Source: Dermatemys mawii (taxonomy: Eukaryota; Chordata; Testudines; Dermatemydidae). From it: DNA of 64,000 nucleotides. The notes below the pieces were generated by a model that searched no databases, was not told the origin of the DNA, and was given only the letters and a program-made list of their open reading frames with translations. Each line of letters opens with the position of its first letter. Position 1 is the first letter of the stretch. Location: positions 15,414,338 through 15,478,337 of the forward strand of contig ML677366.1 in assembly GCA_007922305.1 (NCBI GenBank), in the 5' to 3' direction. Shown here in pieces: positions 11,800 to 24,419 of the stretch. A program made the translations under genes and the position numbers.

Positions 11800-14700
11800 A
11801 CAAAACCATCTTATACTAGCTCTTCTACTGTGCTTTAGCATAGCTTAAATTTAGCTGCGGCCAAACAGGGCTCTAATACACAGTTAGTTCAGCCAGTGTG
11901 GGAAGTGATAAATAGTGTTAGAACTGGAAGAGCAATGGCTGACCAAACCATGTTAGAGGCCCTGTTGCCAACAACCAAGTTTGAACTGTACACAAGAATG
12001 TGCTTTAAATGCAATGCAGAACAGACAAAGCCAGTGTAACAGGGTCGTACCCTCTTCTGCTACCATCCACAATAAGTGAGGGAATATGAAAGGAAGCTGG
12101 TTTTGAGAAAATAACTTTGGTAGCAGAAGGTTAATTTGGTAGTGTAACAGAAAGAGATCTAAGACCGCAAGAATTTTTTACTTTCCTCAGTTTAGTAGGA
12201 ACTTTCCTGGGCCCATGAAGACACAAAGTTTCCCAAAAGATATGAGAGAAGAAATTCCCTCAAAAAAAAAAAAATGTCCTGGTGTTTTTTGTTTGCGACA
12301 CTTTGTAAAGATATTGGAAGAATGCAGTTACCAACTTCTTTGTCTCATTTCCTATCTGTCATCACGATCTGTTAGCCAGCAAACCTTCCCGCTCCCCTCT
12401 TACATTTTTCTACATACACCTAACTCGTGCCTAGCGGAGCAGAGCTCAGAAAAAGGAAATCACAGCAGTACCAAAGATTCCAGGCAGCTGCACACCAGGT
12501 CTAATGGCAGAAACACCAATATGGACAAATTCTGAATTGAGGAGGGAAGAGGTCCTCACACAAGTATGGAAAATGGTAAGAAGCATTCTTCTGGGGAGGA
12601 AGGGCACTATTTGTCTTGTACGCTAATTTTTCTTGGGAGTGAACAGGGATTAAGCTTACTGCTTCTGGTAGCACAGAGAGGCTCTTAAATTGGTGAGTTG
12701 ATGTCTGCCCTAGATGACATGAAATATGTTAAGTTCAGTCCAAGTCCCTTGCCTGAAGGCTGGCTTTATTGTCACAAAGAAAAAAGCAAAAACGACAGCA
12801 AAGCAACTCAAAACACTAAGCAACAACCACTGGGGCACAAACTAGGAAAGAAGACTGGTAGCCTCTGTTGCAATACTTTCCCCTTTCCTTTTATACCTTG
12901 CACCACTTAAGTCATGTGATAGGTAGAAAATCTGCAAAGACCCTTACATATTGGGACATATGGATCATCTTTCCTTCTTTTTTTCTTTGCTTTCAAACCT
13001 TCATTAAATATCTTTTAACAAATTCACATAGGGAATGGTTTGACCAAACTCAACACAAAATCATGAAGTTCCCTTAACCACCTGTTCAGAATTATTCCTA
13101 TCAGTAATGAAATGTGAACAATATAGAACAATACAGAAATAAAATTAAGAATAAAACTGCTCTCTGCAGGTAATTGACAAATCTGTTTTATGGTAATACA
13201 TTTCTGATCTGCAATGCTCAGTTCAACATTTAACTGACTGATTGTATTGACAGATAAATCTTGTTTGCTCTAAATGGTCTTTTACTCAGAGAAAAAGGTT
13301 AAAAAAACCAAATAAATTTAATCTTTTTTTCTTTCTAGCTATGATGCTTGTTCACTTCCAGGAGGCATACATCAGCCTTCTCCCATGGCTCAGGTTAGAG
13401 AGCCAAGTTTATTAGAGGAATATTAGCCTCCTACGATCGCTTACTGTTTCACCCACATAAAGATTTTTTTCTTTATTAAATGTAACTTATATTTCACTGT
13501 TATGAGGCTACACACAAATCAGTCCTCACAACGTAAACACCAGCAAAAATCAAGACTAAAAACACAGCAGGAAAGCTTTTTTCATCTTTTACTAAGTAGA
13601 AGTACATCTGAATCTGAAAAGATACCCAATTCAATTCACTCTAATCCAAAATTCTTATAATAATAATCTATTGCCCTGACTCACCTACCAGACCAATGAT
13701 TTTCTTTCAGCACAGTTACATTTATTTGCTACACCTTTTTTCACTGCTAACTTACAGGCCCAATACTGAGAGCACTCACTTCCTAGCATAGGATTCAATC
13801 CATAGGCCCACTCTACTTGTTTTGGACTGCAGAGGCAACACAAAGAGTTGCGATTCTCTCTGACACAGGGAGAGTCAGGTCCTGCCAACCCAACATAACT
13901 ACTCAACCACCCAACTCCTCAGCATAGAGAGTGGGACAGGGAATGGGCATGTCAGAGGATGGCGTAAAGGCTGAGCACTAATCTTTGGCATAACCTGCAG
14001 GTGCTCTCAGTTATGCCAGTGGCCATTTCTGCTCATAATCAGCCCAGGATCAGGGAAGTAGAAAATAACTTTCCCTCCAAAAAGAGTAAGTTTTAGTCAG
14101 ATCCAACAGGTGGAAGATTCCACTGCTGTAGGGAAGTCTGTGTTTGTTCTTCAGCCACGATAGGAGCTTCTACCAAACACCTTACCAGCTCTCTAAGCAA
14201 TGAGAATGACCAAAGGTTCCCTATGTTTGGGTGATTTCCCAGCAACCAGAATAGCCCCAGTGGTCATTGGCAGCCAGCACAAGTTAGAGAATCCTTTAGG
14301 TTGCTCTAAACTCTGCCTCAGGTCCAACCCAGTAGTGCTCAGCAGCCCCAGGGTCAAGAGCAGAGAGTTTAAATCCTTCTAAGCTGTGCAGGCACAAAAC
14401 CAGAAGAACCTGAACTCATGTGCTGAGTTACAGGAAAGCACCACACTGTAAAGGATTGGTTGTGATAAGAACTGCAATGTTTCATCTGGTTATATCCATG
14501 CTAATTATTTTGTCTTTTAGTTCAACTGCCGCCCACTACTTAAATGTCCAAACATAACTATGTTTTACCTCAGTCACCTGAGTAGAATAGCTCAATACAA
14601 TCATACTCCTTAGATTGATGGTGCAGGTTACCTGAATCTAATTTCACATCATCAGTGCACTTTTTAAAAAATATCCCCTGAGATTCAAGAGATAAAAGCA

Positions 14701-15350
14701 CAAAAAGATTCCAGGCAACAATTAATCGGATAAGTATTTACTTAACTATAACATTACAGTCTAATTTGTTTTAAACTGTAGCTTCTTTGCAAGCTCTCTC
14801 TCTTTCTTAAGAAACCAAACTGAAGTTTTCTAAATGTAATTAAGAATATGGTGGTGAGGTTTCTCTCCCCTTTTAAAATTAAATATAGCTGTTAACTGAA
14901 CACTGGCTCACTTTCAGGTCTATGTTCCCCATTGTATTTACCTCTTGAGCGCTCTCAAACAGCTGAAAAACATGCAAGTCATCAGTACAGACGTGCTGAC
15001 ACAAAACATTCATTTGCTCTCGTGGATCTTTCATCAGTCCATTTCTCTTGTGTTAATGAAGAAGAAATTACACAACACTAACGCAATGGATACCATAGTA
15101 ACCCCTGAAGCAATCTAAGTTTATTTCATAGGTTCTGGTTCTGCAAAATAACTCTATGTTAAGGGTGAAGTTGAAAGAAAATTGGAGCTTATCCCCATTG
15201 TTAGACAAGGCCTATTACAGCCTATAGGGCAAAACCCTAATCTAGTCAGCAAAGCTGCTATTTACTTTGAAAGAAGAGGCAGAGCTTGAAACCGGGATAA
15301 ACTGCACTGCTGGTGTAATCAGGATCTTCCTGATCCTGAGGCATCCAGCC
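11800..15350. other. intergenic, nothing recognised
   Basis: No gene supported. Short open frames (12215-12535, 12698-12910, 13685-13906) have no recognisable domain and no coding-like composition. An A13 run sits at about 12261-12273. Confidence 0.5.
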
Positions 15351-15366
15351 CCTGCACACACTAGAA

Positions 15367-15660
15367 CGGGGGTTCTCAAACTTAATTGCACCACAACCCC
15401 CTTCTCACAACAAAAATTACTCCATGACCTCAGGAGAGGGGACAGAAGCCTGAGCCAACCCGTGCCCCAACACTCCTGGAGAGGGGCCAAAACACAAGTG
15501 CTTCAGCCCCCCACCGGAGGGCCTATAACCTGAGCCCCACCACTGAAGCTTGAGCCTTGCCATCCAGGGCTGAAACAAGTTTAACGGCAACCCTGGAGAC
15601 CCCATTGAAATGGGGTTGCAATCCATTTTGGGGTCCTGACCCACTGCATAAGAACCACTG
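15367..15660. mobile_element. hAT-type non-autonomous transposon
   Basis: Left end CGGGGGTTCTCAAACTTAA, right end GCATAAGAACCACTG. The flanks CACTAGAA (15359-15366) and CACTAGAG (15661-15668) form an 8-bp target duplication with one change. CAGNGGTTCTCAAACT-like ends are common in hAT (Charlie-type) elements. The interior is GC-rich and non-coding, so the small open frames on both strands here are artefacts. Confidence 0.8.
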
Positions 15661-15669
15661 CACTAGAGT

Positions 15670-17120
15670 AGCTCTAAATTATGCTACACCAGCTGAGGAC
15701 TCGGTATAGGAGCTCTGTCCCACCATGCCCCTTACTTGCTCCCCAAATACCCCAGCATGCCTCCTCATAGCAGGGATGGAGGATTCAACTGGTGTATAAG
15801 GAGCCACAGCCAGCTTAGTCAGCTGTCTACTGTTGGGGAGCTCCCCTGGCATCTCTAACTTGGCACAAAATTGATTTAGCAGCTTAGAACATATCCCCTG
15901 GGGAATTGCACTAACACAGTCAAATTGGTTGGTGGAGTCAGTACAAATGTCCCTTTGCAGAGGAGACCCTAGAAAGACTTCATTTAACTGAGGGCAAACT
16001 ATTCTTAAAAATCCAATGAAGATTCAAACTCTGAACTTTGTGAACAGAATACAGCTCTCTTATCACCAGGTTTATGACCACAAAAGTCTGATACATTCTT
16101 GAATGTGAATATTGCTTTTCCCATACAGTTTTTTTTTTTTTTTGCACTAGGTGTTTTATTTCCTTATACACATTCTTTACATTCGTGTATAAAACATAAA
16201 ACTGCAAATAGGCACAAAATCTTTCCCTCTCTGTTCCCATCTCATTTTTCTTCTGCAACATTAACATGCTGTCAGATAAATCAAATCAAATATTTCCCCC
16301 AAGGAAAAGTTATAAATACATTTAGTTGATGCTATGAATTCACCACCATAATTGTACCCAAAGATTTCATCTGTGAAATCTTAGTACAGTACAAGGGGCC
16401 TAGTATTCAGAGGTGCTGAGCTCCCTTTGACTTCAAATGGTGGGGGGAGGGCTCTGTACTTCTTAAAATCAGCCCCAAGATAGCAAAGTCATTTTCTCAG
16501 TCTATTCCCCTCTAATTTCTAGGGTCTAATCTAGTTTCCTCTTTCTCTGAATCACAATTCTCTGGCCAAAAAATGATTGAAAAACCAAACAAACTTTAAA
16601 GCAGGTATGTTTTTTACTCCTGTTTGTTTCCCTTGCAGGTTTTTCCAGCTACAAGCTGCAATGTAGTTGCTGATTCTTGAAGTGAACTGAAATTTTTCCT
16701 TAGCTCTAGTAAACGAAGAGGCTTTTACCTTAGACTATGTTGATCAATACTTTTCTATGATCTCCCATAGAGCAATTCCTTTCACTAACCCTATACTGAC
16801 ATTCATTGTCTTTAGTCTCCTATGGTATTATCTCAGATGCTCACCTAGGACTTTTGTGGTTTTGCTAAGTACACAACCCCTTTTTGGTTTTTGAACAAAG
16901 GCTCCTTGTTTCCCACTTGGGCACAGAACTACTTCTCCAAAATGTTTTGCATTAACAGTGTCTTTCCCCTACATTAAACTCCCCTTTTCTCACTACTTAG
17001 AGTATTATTTCAGAAGTAGCTTTCTGAACTGCTGTTACCAGGTCACCCAAGTGATTTTGAGTGTGTTGCTTTCCTAGTCACTGGAACTTTATGGTCTGAA
17101 ACCCTCCTTCCCTGTTGTTC
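15670..17120. other. intergenic with one short MITE
   Basis: No gene seen. A short MITE (GGGGCCTAGTATTCAG ... AAAATCAGCCCC) lies at about 16395-16476, and a T17 tract starts near 16128. Confidence 0.45.
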
Positions 17121-17153
17121 TGTGTGTGTGTGTGTATATATATATTATATATA
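17121..17153 (+). repeat. (TG)n(TA)n microsatellite
   Basis: TG dinucleotides pass directly into TA dinucleotides ('tgtgtgtatatatatatt'). Confidence 0.9.
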
Positions 17154-17829
17154 GCTTTGTTAGCTGCTGGTCTTAAGGAAGTTGTGTTCCTTTGTTATTT
17201 GTAGCTTGGCTTTTCCTCTCTGGTGTTACATGCTGCTTTCAATTCCAGTTTCTAATTTCTAGCTTTTCTCTGTGTTGTTCATATAATGCTGCAAAACAAA
17301 AGGAAACCTCCACCTCACCAGCACACACATTTCAGTCTTGTCTCTGAGGGTTGTAGCTGTATGTGAATTATATTGCCAGTCTTCTAGCAGAAGATTTAAA
17401 AGGGATATGTAGCAATCCGTGACCCTGAGCCAACTTCTCACACCTGGCCCTTAAATTATCTCCCCCTAACTCTGCCCAGACAGGCAGCAAAACCTCTCAA
17501 ATGAACAAATCTTGGAACAAAATCTTTACAACCAGGCATACCTATTAGGGGTAGGGTTTTCCCAGTGCTCCTCCACAGGTTGGAGATAGAATCAGACAGA
17601 TCCATCTCATTCACCCCAGCCTGGGAAAAGCTAGCAGGCAACTTGTCCTCTTCCTGCTAGCATCTACTTTATTATGAGGGAAGAGGAAGGTTATATGCTG
17701 CACTCCTTCCCAGAAGTTATCCTGATTAGCTGAGAGAAATGGAAGCCCTGCCTGCCCTACACTACAGGGCTCCTGGTCTTAGGCCCTGAAGAAAATAGTA
17801 GATGGGGGCTTTCTGGCCACCAACAATTA

Positions 17830-19450
17830 CGCCATAGATTCAGAGTTTAAGGCCAGAATAGGCTATTGACCACCTTATCTGTCTGTATATCTTAGGCTAT
17901 TAACTTACACCCAGTTATCCCTCTCTTGAACCCAATAACTGGTGTTTGGCTAACATTTTCCAGAAAGGTATCCAGTCTTGATTTTAAGTCATCAAAAGAT
18001 GGAAAATCCACCACTTCCCATGGTATTTTATTCCTGTGAGTAATCATCCTCACTGTTAAAAATTTGTCCCTAATTTGTCTGGCTTCAGCTTCCAGCCATT
18101 GGTTCTTGATATGCCTGTCTCTGCGAGATGAAAAAGCCCTTTAATATCCTGTATTTTCTCCTGCAAAGGTACAGTAATCCAGTCACCTCTCAATCTTTTT
18201 GATAAGCTGAGAAGATTGAGCTTTTTAAGTCTCTCACCATAAGGCATTTTCTCCAGCTCTTGCATCATTTTTTTTGGGGGGGGGGAGGTGTTCTGTACCC
18301 TCTCCAAAGAGCTCATTAGCCTCTTTTGCTATGGCAAGGCACAAAGCACTCATGTTGAGTTGCTTGTGCAATATGACCCTTAAATCACTTTCAGAGCCAT
18401 GCTTTCCAGGAAACAGATCCCCATTCTATAGGTATGGCCTGCATTTCTTGTTCCTAGATGTATAACTTTGCATTTGGTGATATTAGAGTGCATTTTGTTT
18501 GAGGATCCAGGTTACCATATTGCTCTGTATGACTGCCCTCTCCTCATTATTATTTACCACTTCACCAGTCTTTGTGTCAGCTGCAAACTGTATCAGCTGT
18601 GATTTGATATTTACTTCCAGATCAATAATGAAAATGTTGAATAGCATCAAGCCTGGTATCGATCTCTAAGGAACCCAACTAGAAATACCCCTATTCAATG
18701 ATGATTCCCCATTGACAACTGTCAGTTAGCCAGTTCTTAATCCATTTCATGTGTGCTTTATTGATATTGTATAGTGCTAGTCTTTTTATCAGAATGTCAT
18801 GCAGTAGTAAGTCATATGCCATAAAAAGTCTTATTATACCTATGCAGTTAATCTTTCTCAACCAAGTTTGTAATCTCAAAGAATGAATTCAGCTTTGTTT
18901 GATAAAACCTAATTTTCCACAAAACAATGTTGATTGGATTTAATTCTGTTCCTATCTTTTAATTCTTTATCAATTGAAACCTGTCTTATTTTAATCCCTC
19001 TTCCATCATTTTGCCCAGGATGGATGTCAAGCTAACTGGCCTATCGTTACCTGCTTGCTTTTGAATATTGGCACAACAATAACATTCCTCCAGTCTTCCC
19101 TAGTATTCTAAGATGTATTAAAAATTAACACCAGGAGGGCCAGAGATCTCCTCATTCAACTCTTTCAGGATCCTTGGACACAAGTTATCTAAGCCTGCTG
19201 ATTTAAAAATGTTTTTCCTCAGTTGATGTTGTCTAACACCCTCCTCATTCCCCTATGGGCTGGAAAATACTTCATCCTCCAGTGACATGAGTCCATCATC
19301 TGCTTGTTTCCTAACACAGTACAGAAATATTTATTAATACTTCTGTGGTTTCTGCATCCTTACACAAGAACCACTTCCTCTTTTTCTATCTCAGTATATC
19401 TCCTTTCGTTTCCTTGGATTGAGTCTGCCGCCAAACTCCTGGAATGGGGT
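17830..19450 (-). pseudogene. CR1 LINE, truncated, with decayed reverse transcriptase
   Basis: Read on the minus strand, this is the 3' part of a CR1 retrotransposon. The 3' end is near 17833 ('catagattcagagtttaagg'). Minus-strand translation at 18316-18056 contains 'GERLKKLNLLSLSKRLRGD' and 'HLAETGISRTNGWKLKPDK', the C-terminal tail of the CR1 ORF2 protein. Translation at 18879-18691 contains 'NINKAHMKWIKNWLTDS', matching the thumb side of CR1-type reverse transcriptase. Many stops and frameshifts separate these parts, so no active enzyme is encoded. The element extends further 5' (to about 19450) with weaker similarity. A G10-11 run at about 18277-18287 is a later change. Confidence 0.85.
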
Positions 19451-20637
19451 TGCTTGGTCCTCCTTGACTTCCTCCTCTGGCCTTAAAAGGCCAGTATATT
19501 CCATTACAGGATAGAATTATTTGAGAAATTTTAAAATTCCTTTTTTTTGTGTCACAAGTAGAAAAGAAGAAAGAAATCAAGTGTATAGCTCTGTGACTGC
19601 AATAACTGAGCATTGTCCAGTTACTATAAACAATCCTAGAACCGTGGAAAAAATATTACAGGCAGATATGAAAATGTCAACATACCAAATTGGGTCAATA
19701 AGGTATAAACTACAAGATAGCTGCCTTGACCAAAAGATGTAAAAATCAGAATATCAGACTAATCATGAAGTTGCCTGTACTCCTCAACCCTGAGTAACTT
19801 TCATATAGAAATGCAGGGAAAGTAATCCATACCAAGAACTCATATGGACAAATGATTTGGAGGCATCTGGTAAAATATGTGCACACTGGTTTCCTTATGT
19901 GAATCCTGCATAGACATTGTTGCTCAAATCAGGAACGGAAAGAGAAAGAAGAAACCCCAGGGCAAAGAACAAAAAGATAGATGTTGAAATGATAACCTAT
20001 GTGACTAAAGTGACTAAAGATAGTGAAAGGAAATGAACAGATAAATAATCTTAAAAAGTGCATTGTGAGAGAGAGCTGAGTGAACCAGGTGTCAACTGCA
20101 GAAGTTACAAGTTATATATGCTTCTGCTATAACAACGGAAAACTCCATTAAAATGTTGCAAAACCAAAACTGAGATATTTTGGAAAGATCCAAAAAAGAT
20201 TCTAATTGCCCAAGAAAGAAGGGGGAAGGGGGAAGAGAGGAACAGAACAAAATTGCGGACTGTAGTGCACCATAGTGAAAATAAAGAGATGAAATTCTTG
20301 GGCTAGACTTGCTTCTCCACAAGTTCCAAGTAATCATTCTTCTGCAATCCAAATTGTTATGTTTCACAGCATACAAACAGAGAAGTAGATAAAAACAAAT
20401 ACTCTTGCTGGAAGGTTGTAGGCACTAGTTTATTTCTGAGAATTGAGAACACCACTACACAAGAACCCAAAAACAGGGAGAGGCAGATACATACAGCTCA
20501 CCCCACCTTGCTTTAAGCTGGCTCCTTCCAGACCTGCTCTGCTCCCACACTTTTCTACAAAGCCTCTAACGTGCAAGGTGGACCTGGAAGCCCCTGTTCT
20601 TAAAGGGATATCTTGCAATTCCAGCACAGTCCTCAAT
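19451..20637. other. intergenic, nothing recognised
   Basis: No gene, RNA or clear repeat seen. The reading frames on both strands at 20430-21015 are antiparallel shadows over GC-rich repeat sequence. Confidence 0.5.
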
Positions 20638-21195
20638 ACGCCTGTGATGGGGTACGACTCATCACCGTGGCACTGCCTGCTGTTCAGTCTGGGAATTAAC
20701 TCACACAGTCCCAGAGCACCCTCTGCTGATGTGTCCCATCCGTCATTTGCCCTCTGTTGGCGTCTGGACTCACATTGCTCCTCTCCTGGCTTGGTGGCAT
20801 CCTCTTCAGGACACTGCCCTCTGGCAGTGCCCCCAAGTGCATCCCCATCCCCTTCCAGGGGGGAGGGAGGGTTAACAGCAGTCCTTCTCTGCACCCCAGC
20901 TGCAGTGGCCAGCCATACCCCAAAGTCTAACCCCTTGTGTCAGGGGTCTGATGTAGGCCACTATCACCACACCCAATGGCTGGGTGTACATGCAAGGGGG
21001 AAAGGTGGGACCTAGACCTACCCTCTACTCTGGGTCCCAACCTAGAGACTTTTCGGCAGTAGCCTTCCTGCCCTCCTTCTCTCCCCTTGTCTGCCTCTCT
21101 CCCTGGGCCACTTCCCCTTCGGCCCCTTTGCACCAGCTAGACCCTTCTGCTCAGGGCCTGCAGTCTGGAGGGTACAGGGCTGGAGTTCCTTTTGC

Positions 21196-21267
21196 GCCCT
21201 GGCCCTGGCCCTGGCCCTGGCCCTGGCCCTGGCCCTCGCCCTCGCCCTCGCCCTCGCCCTCGCCCTC
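21196..21267 (+). repeat. (GCCCTG)6(GCCCTC)6 hexanucleotide tract
   Basis: Six GCCCTG units are followed by six GCCCTC units, 72 bp in all. The tract creates long Pro-Trp, Pro-Gly and Ala-Arg dipeptide frames on both strands, which are artefacts. Confidence 0.95.
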
Positions 21268-21344
21268 GCCTCCTCACACAGAAGCCAGGCCTTTACCTGT
21301 TGAAGGCCTGGAAGAGACTCCCTATGCCCCACCTGGGCAGCTTT

Positions 21345-21425
21345 TTTATAAGGCCTAGACGAGTCCTTATTGGCTGGCTCTAACCTCAGCCCTGATTGGC
21401 TTCCCATAAACCCTCATCTGATTGG
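21345..21425 (-). promoter_or_regulatory. LTR promoter: three CCAAT boxes and TATA box
   Basis: On the minus strand AGCCAAT-type boxes lie at 21425-21421, 21399-21395 and 21373-21369, each exactly 26 bp apart. They are followed by TATAAA at 21350-21345, 19 bases after the last box. Expected start of transcription is about 25-30 bases further on (about 21315-21320). Seen: motifs and spacing. Inferred: activity. Confidence 0.6.
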
Positions 21426-21699
21426 CTGCCTACATACGCAGCCGCTCTGGCCTACCCTGGCCCTATCTCTCATAGGAGTAGGGCAGCTACCCCACTACGC
21501 CACACAAATCAACATGATTTTCTTTGCAAAGTAACTTGAAAACTCTTCACAAGAAAAAACTTGACCCTATAACTGAGTGGAGGCAGCACAGATTCATCAA
21601 GTTGTCAACCTCTTGGAACAGATCTGCACTATGAAACTTCATTAGTAGGATGGCAGAGGAAAGGGAACATCTACTTGCCTCCTGAACATACAGAGCACA

Positions 21700-21772
21700 T
21701 GGGGTAAAATCCTTGCTCTTCTGAAGTCAATTCTGCTTGACTTCAAGGAAGTCAGGATTTCACCTGACTTTT
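21700..21772. mobile_element. short palindromic MITE
   Basis: 'ggggtaaaatccttgctc' and 'gaagtcaggatttcacctg' are inverted ends around 'gaagtcaattctgcttgact'. Confidence 0.5.
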
Positions 21773-22594
21773 AACATTGTATGCTATGAGGAATCAGATT
21801 TCACCAGTCTGGCACCCCAGCCGTCTCCCCTCACATGTAATCTACCACAAGTCACAACTATGATGAACTATATGTTCAAAGGTGGTGGAGAGGGCATTTT
21901 GGGACTAGTTTTAGTAGTGGAGGAGGAGGACGAAGGGGTTTTTATGACTACTCACTGCTAAATAAAACAGAAAATTATTTAAACATCAAGAAGATGCTTT
22001 TGGTATCCAATATTTGTGACTGTTAGTCAAAGTTGACATCTTAATTTCTGTGCCAAAAAATCAATACAAATACTTTACAGGCAAATTAAAAAAAACCCCA
22101 CACATCCATTTACTCAATTTGTAAATAACATTATCAACATAACTCAAAGACAGAGTCCATTGTTCATATCAAATAATGTTACTTATGAGTCTTCAGAAAT
22201 ATAAATAAGTGATCTTGGTAAATTTCAGATGTTAGTATGCAATGTGTCTAAAGCAATACTGCAGTGATTGGTATTTCTTTTAATACCAAGTAGCTGTTCT
22301 GCTACTGGAATTCAGTTTTATGCAATTCAATCTGCTGCTAACAAGGAGAAATAGTAACACACTAAGCAAATTCCGAGAGACTTGCAAATCAAAATGCTCT
22401 GAGTTGTTGCAGCCATTGTTAGGCTAGCTGCTGCATATTTATTAGTGTCCCCTTTACTCTACCTGCAGGATAATAAAGAGAAGTTATTGCTGGACCTATG
22501 GCCTAATAATGTTTGCCAATTCTAATGCTTCTCAGAGCAACATAATGCTTTGCACTTCTATGATACACTCCAAATTAGGATTTTAAGCATTTTT

Positions 22595-22725
22595 AAACTA
22601 TGAATTAATTTAGCCACACAACTTCCTTATTATCCCCATTTTAGAAGTGGGGAAGCAGAGGCAAAAAAAAATTGTGTGATTTACGCTAAGTCATACAAGG
22701 CTCCTAAGCAGAGCTGCAAGCAGAA
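22595..22725 (+). repeat. MIR-like SINE relic
   Basis: 'ttattatccccattttagaa' followed by 'ggggaagcagaggcaaaa' and 'aagcagagctgcaagcagaa' follows the MIR core order. Highly diverged. Confidence 0.55.
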
Positions 22726-23072
22726 TGGTGTTCGCCTCACTCTCTGTCCTGTATATGAGCAACAAGGCATAAAATAGGGTTTTTCTCTCTGAGTTTCTCA
22801 AAAATATTTGCAGTTGTCTTGAGTTAAGTTCCATCTTTTGCACCAATGATTCAAGAATCAATTTGGTTCTTTTGGCACAAAGGCTACGCCAGGAATGGTT
22901 AACACCCCATGAGTACAGGCAACAGGGATCTTCATTGCACTATAGAAATGCCATACTAGTTAATGTTTTTGGTGGGTTTTTTTGTATTATTGCAATTGAA
23001 AACCATTTTTACTCTAGCAAAAACTTGTGTCATCTGCTTGACCAGAAACAGCTTTCTCATAGCCTGCCCTTT

Positions 23073-23291
23073 GAGGACCAAATTCTGTTCTCAGTTACAC
23101 CTCTGTAGAGCTAAGAAAAGTCAAGTAATTTCTATGGAAGTATGCTGGCTTTACACCAGAGTAATTGAAAGAGGCTATGACCCAGCAGGCCTGATTCGTC
23201 TGTCATTTTAATTGGGTTTAAATCCACATTATTGTACTGACTTCAGTGGAGTTACGCCTGATTTACACCAACGTAAGAGCAAAATCAGCCC
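23073..23291. mobile_element. one or two adjacent MITEs
   Basis: 'gaccaaattctgttctcagt' at about 23076 and 'ctttacaccagagtaattga' at about 23150 form one palindromic set. 'ggcctgattcgtctgtc' (23188) and 'agagcaaaatcagccc' (to 23291), with 'acttcagtggagttacgcc' between, form another. Tandem or composite arrangement. Confidence 0.5.
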
Positions 23292-23460
23292 AGTTTGTCT
23301 ACAAGGACAGCAAAGTCATATGCCTGTAAAACACAAAGAGTCAATACATTTCTAACAAACACTCATGTAAATTGGGAATGGCTCTATTAAATAGTGGAAA
23401 ACTAGCATAAGCGAGAGGTGACAGGGCCCCAGACTCACATAATGATTTGTTTTACAGCAG

Positions 23461-23537
23461 AGATTGGGTCAAATTAATATCTGGTGTAACTCCATTAGCT
23501 TCAGTGGGGTTATACCAGGAATATATTAGTCTTACTC
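23461..23537. mobile_element. short MITE
   Basis: Contains 'ctggtgtaactccattagct' and 'tcagtggggttataccagga', the two arms of the 'gtgtaactcc...ggagttacacc' palindrome. The outer ends are decayed. Confidence 0.45.
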
Positions 23538-23551
23538 TGCTCTTTTTAAGC

Positions 23552-23630
23552 GACAAAGAGTCTATAAAATGCTACAAGACTCTTTTTCGTTTTTGCAGAT
23601 CCAGACTAACACGACTACCCCTCTGATACT
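23552..23630 (-). mobile_element. SINE head fragment (antisense)
   Basis: On the minus strand it reads 'agtatcagaggggtagtcgt', 'gttagtctggatctgc' and then 'aaagagtcttgtagc'. This is the start of a turtle-type SINE whose body is seen at 32506 and 45908. Severely truncated. Confidence 0.7.
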
Positions 23631-24419
23631 ATGCGCTTTTTAGTTACTTCTGATAGAAGCCCCAGTTATTTGTTGATACTGACTAAAAATTTCAGCTGTT
23701 TTACAGCTTTGCTGTCATATCACTGCCATTACATCAATTCTATTAGCCTCAGATACTGCTAATATCAAGTCTTTCTGATCCTCCTGGCTAGCCTCATGAA
23801 ATGGATAATGAATTGTTATTTCTGGATTATGCAGTCTTAACAAAATAAACTGGCATTCCAATTTTTCATTTAGCTACCTTGCAAGTCTGACAGAGTTTTC
23901 ATGATTAGTGGATTTTGATAGTTATAGAAAATTGGCACTTAGATATTAAACTTGATATTAGCTTCATATTCTTGCATAGTAAACAGTAATCATCACTTGA
24001 AGTATTCACTCCAGATCTGAAGCACAGAAGGGCCTGGATTCCTGGCTATGGCTGAAGAGCCCACAGTGCAGGTTGGCAGTGGGGGCAAAAGGGACCTTTG
24101 TACCACAGGGCTTGTCCCCCAACTGCAGTAAGTTATGATGACAGTGAATAACCTAAGGAATCCAATATGGTATCCAGGAATAATCAGGGCATAGGAATGC
24201 TATGGCTATACTCCCTTTGACAGCAGCAAGGAGAAAGGAGTCTAAACACCACTCTACACCAGCTTTATGTCAGTAGTGAGTCCCATTAATGATCCTACTG
24301 TGGTCACTTACACTGGCTCTAAGGCCATAATCTGCAGGGACTGGGAGATGCATTACACTAACTGCAGTGAGCAGAGTTAAGCAATAAACTCATTCCTATT
24401 CAAAATCCTGGTTAACTAT

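Larger units (their letters stand above)
20643..21496 (-). mobile_element. solo LTR-like element
   Basis: A GC-rich block in AT-rich surroundings. The edges TGTGATGGGGTAC (left) and GTAGGGCAGCTACCCCAC (right) form an imperfect inverted repeat. ACGCC occurs immediately outside both edges (20638-20642 and 21497-21501), consistent with a 5-bp target duplication. Minus-strand reading gives promoter order: three CCAAT boxes, then a TATA box, then a hexanucleotide tract and a long non-coding body. This is expected of a retroviral-type LTR. No coding sequence for retroelement proteins is attached. Alternative edges are possible because TG/CA ends would place the right end a few bases further out. 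Confidence 0.6.

Noticed and set aside
20430..21015. 154- and 190-codon frames on opposite strands
   Set aside because: They overlap each other and run into a GC-rich LTR-like repeat, with no known domain.
20984..21407. Pro-Trp and Ala-Arg repeat proteins
   Set aside because: Produced by the GCCCTG/GCCCTC hexamer tract.
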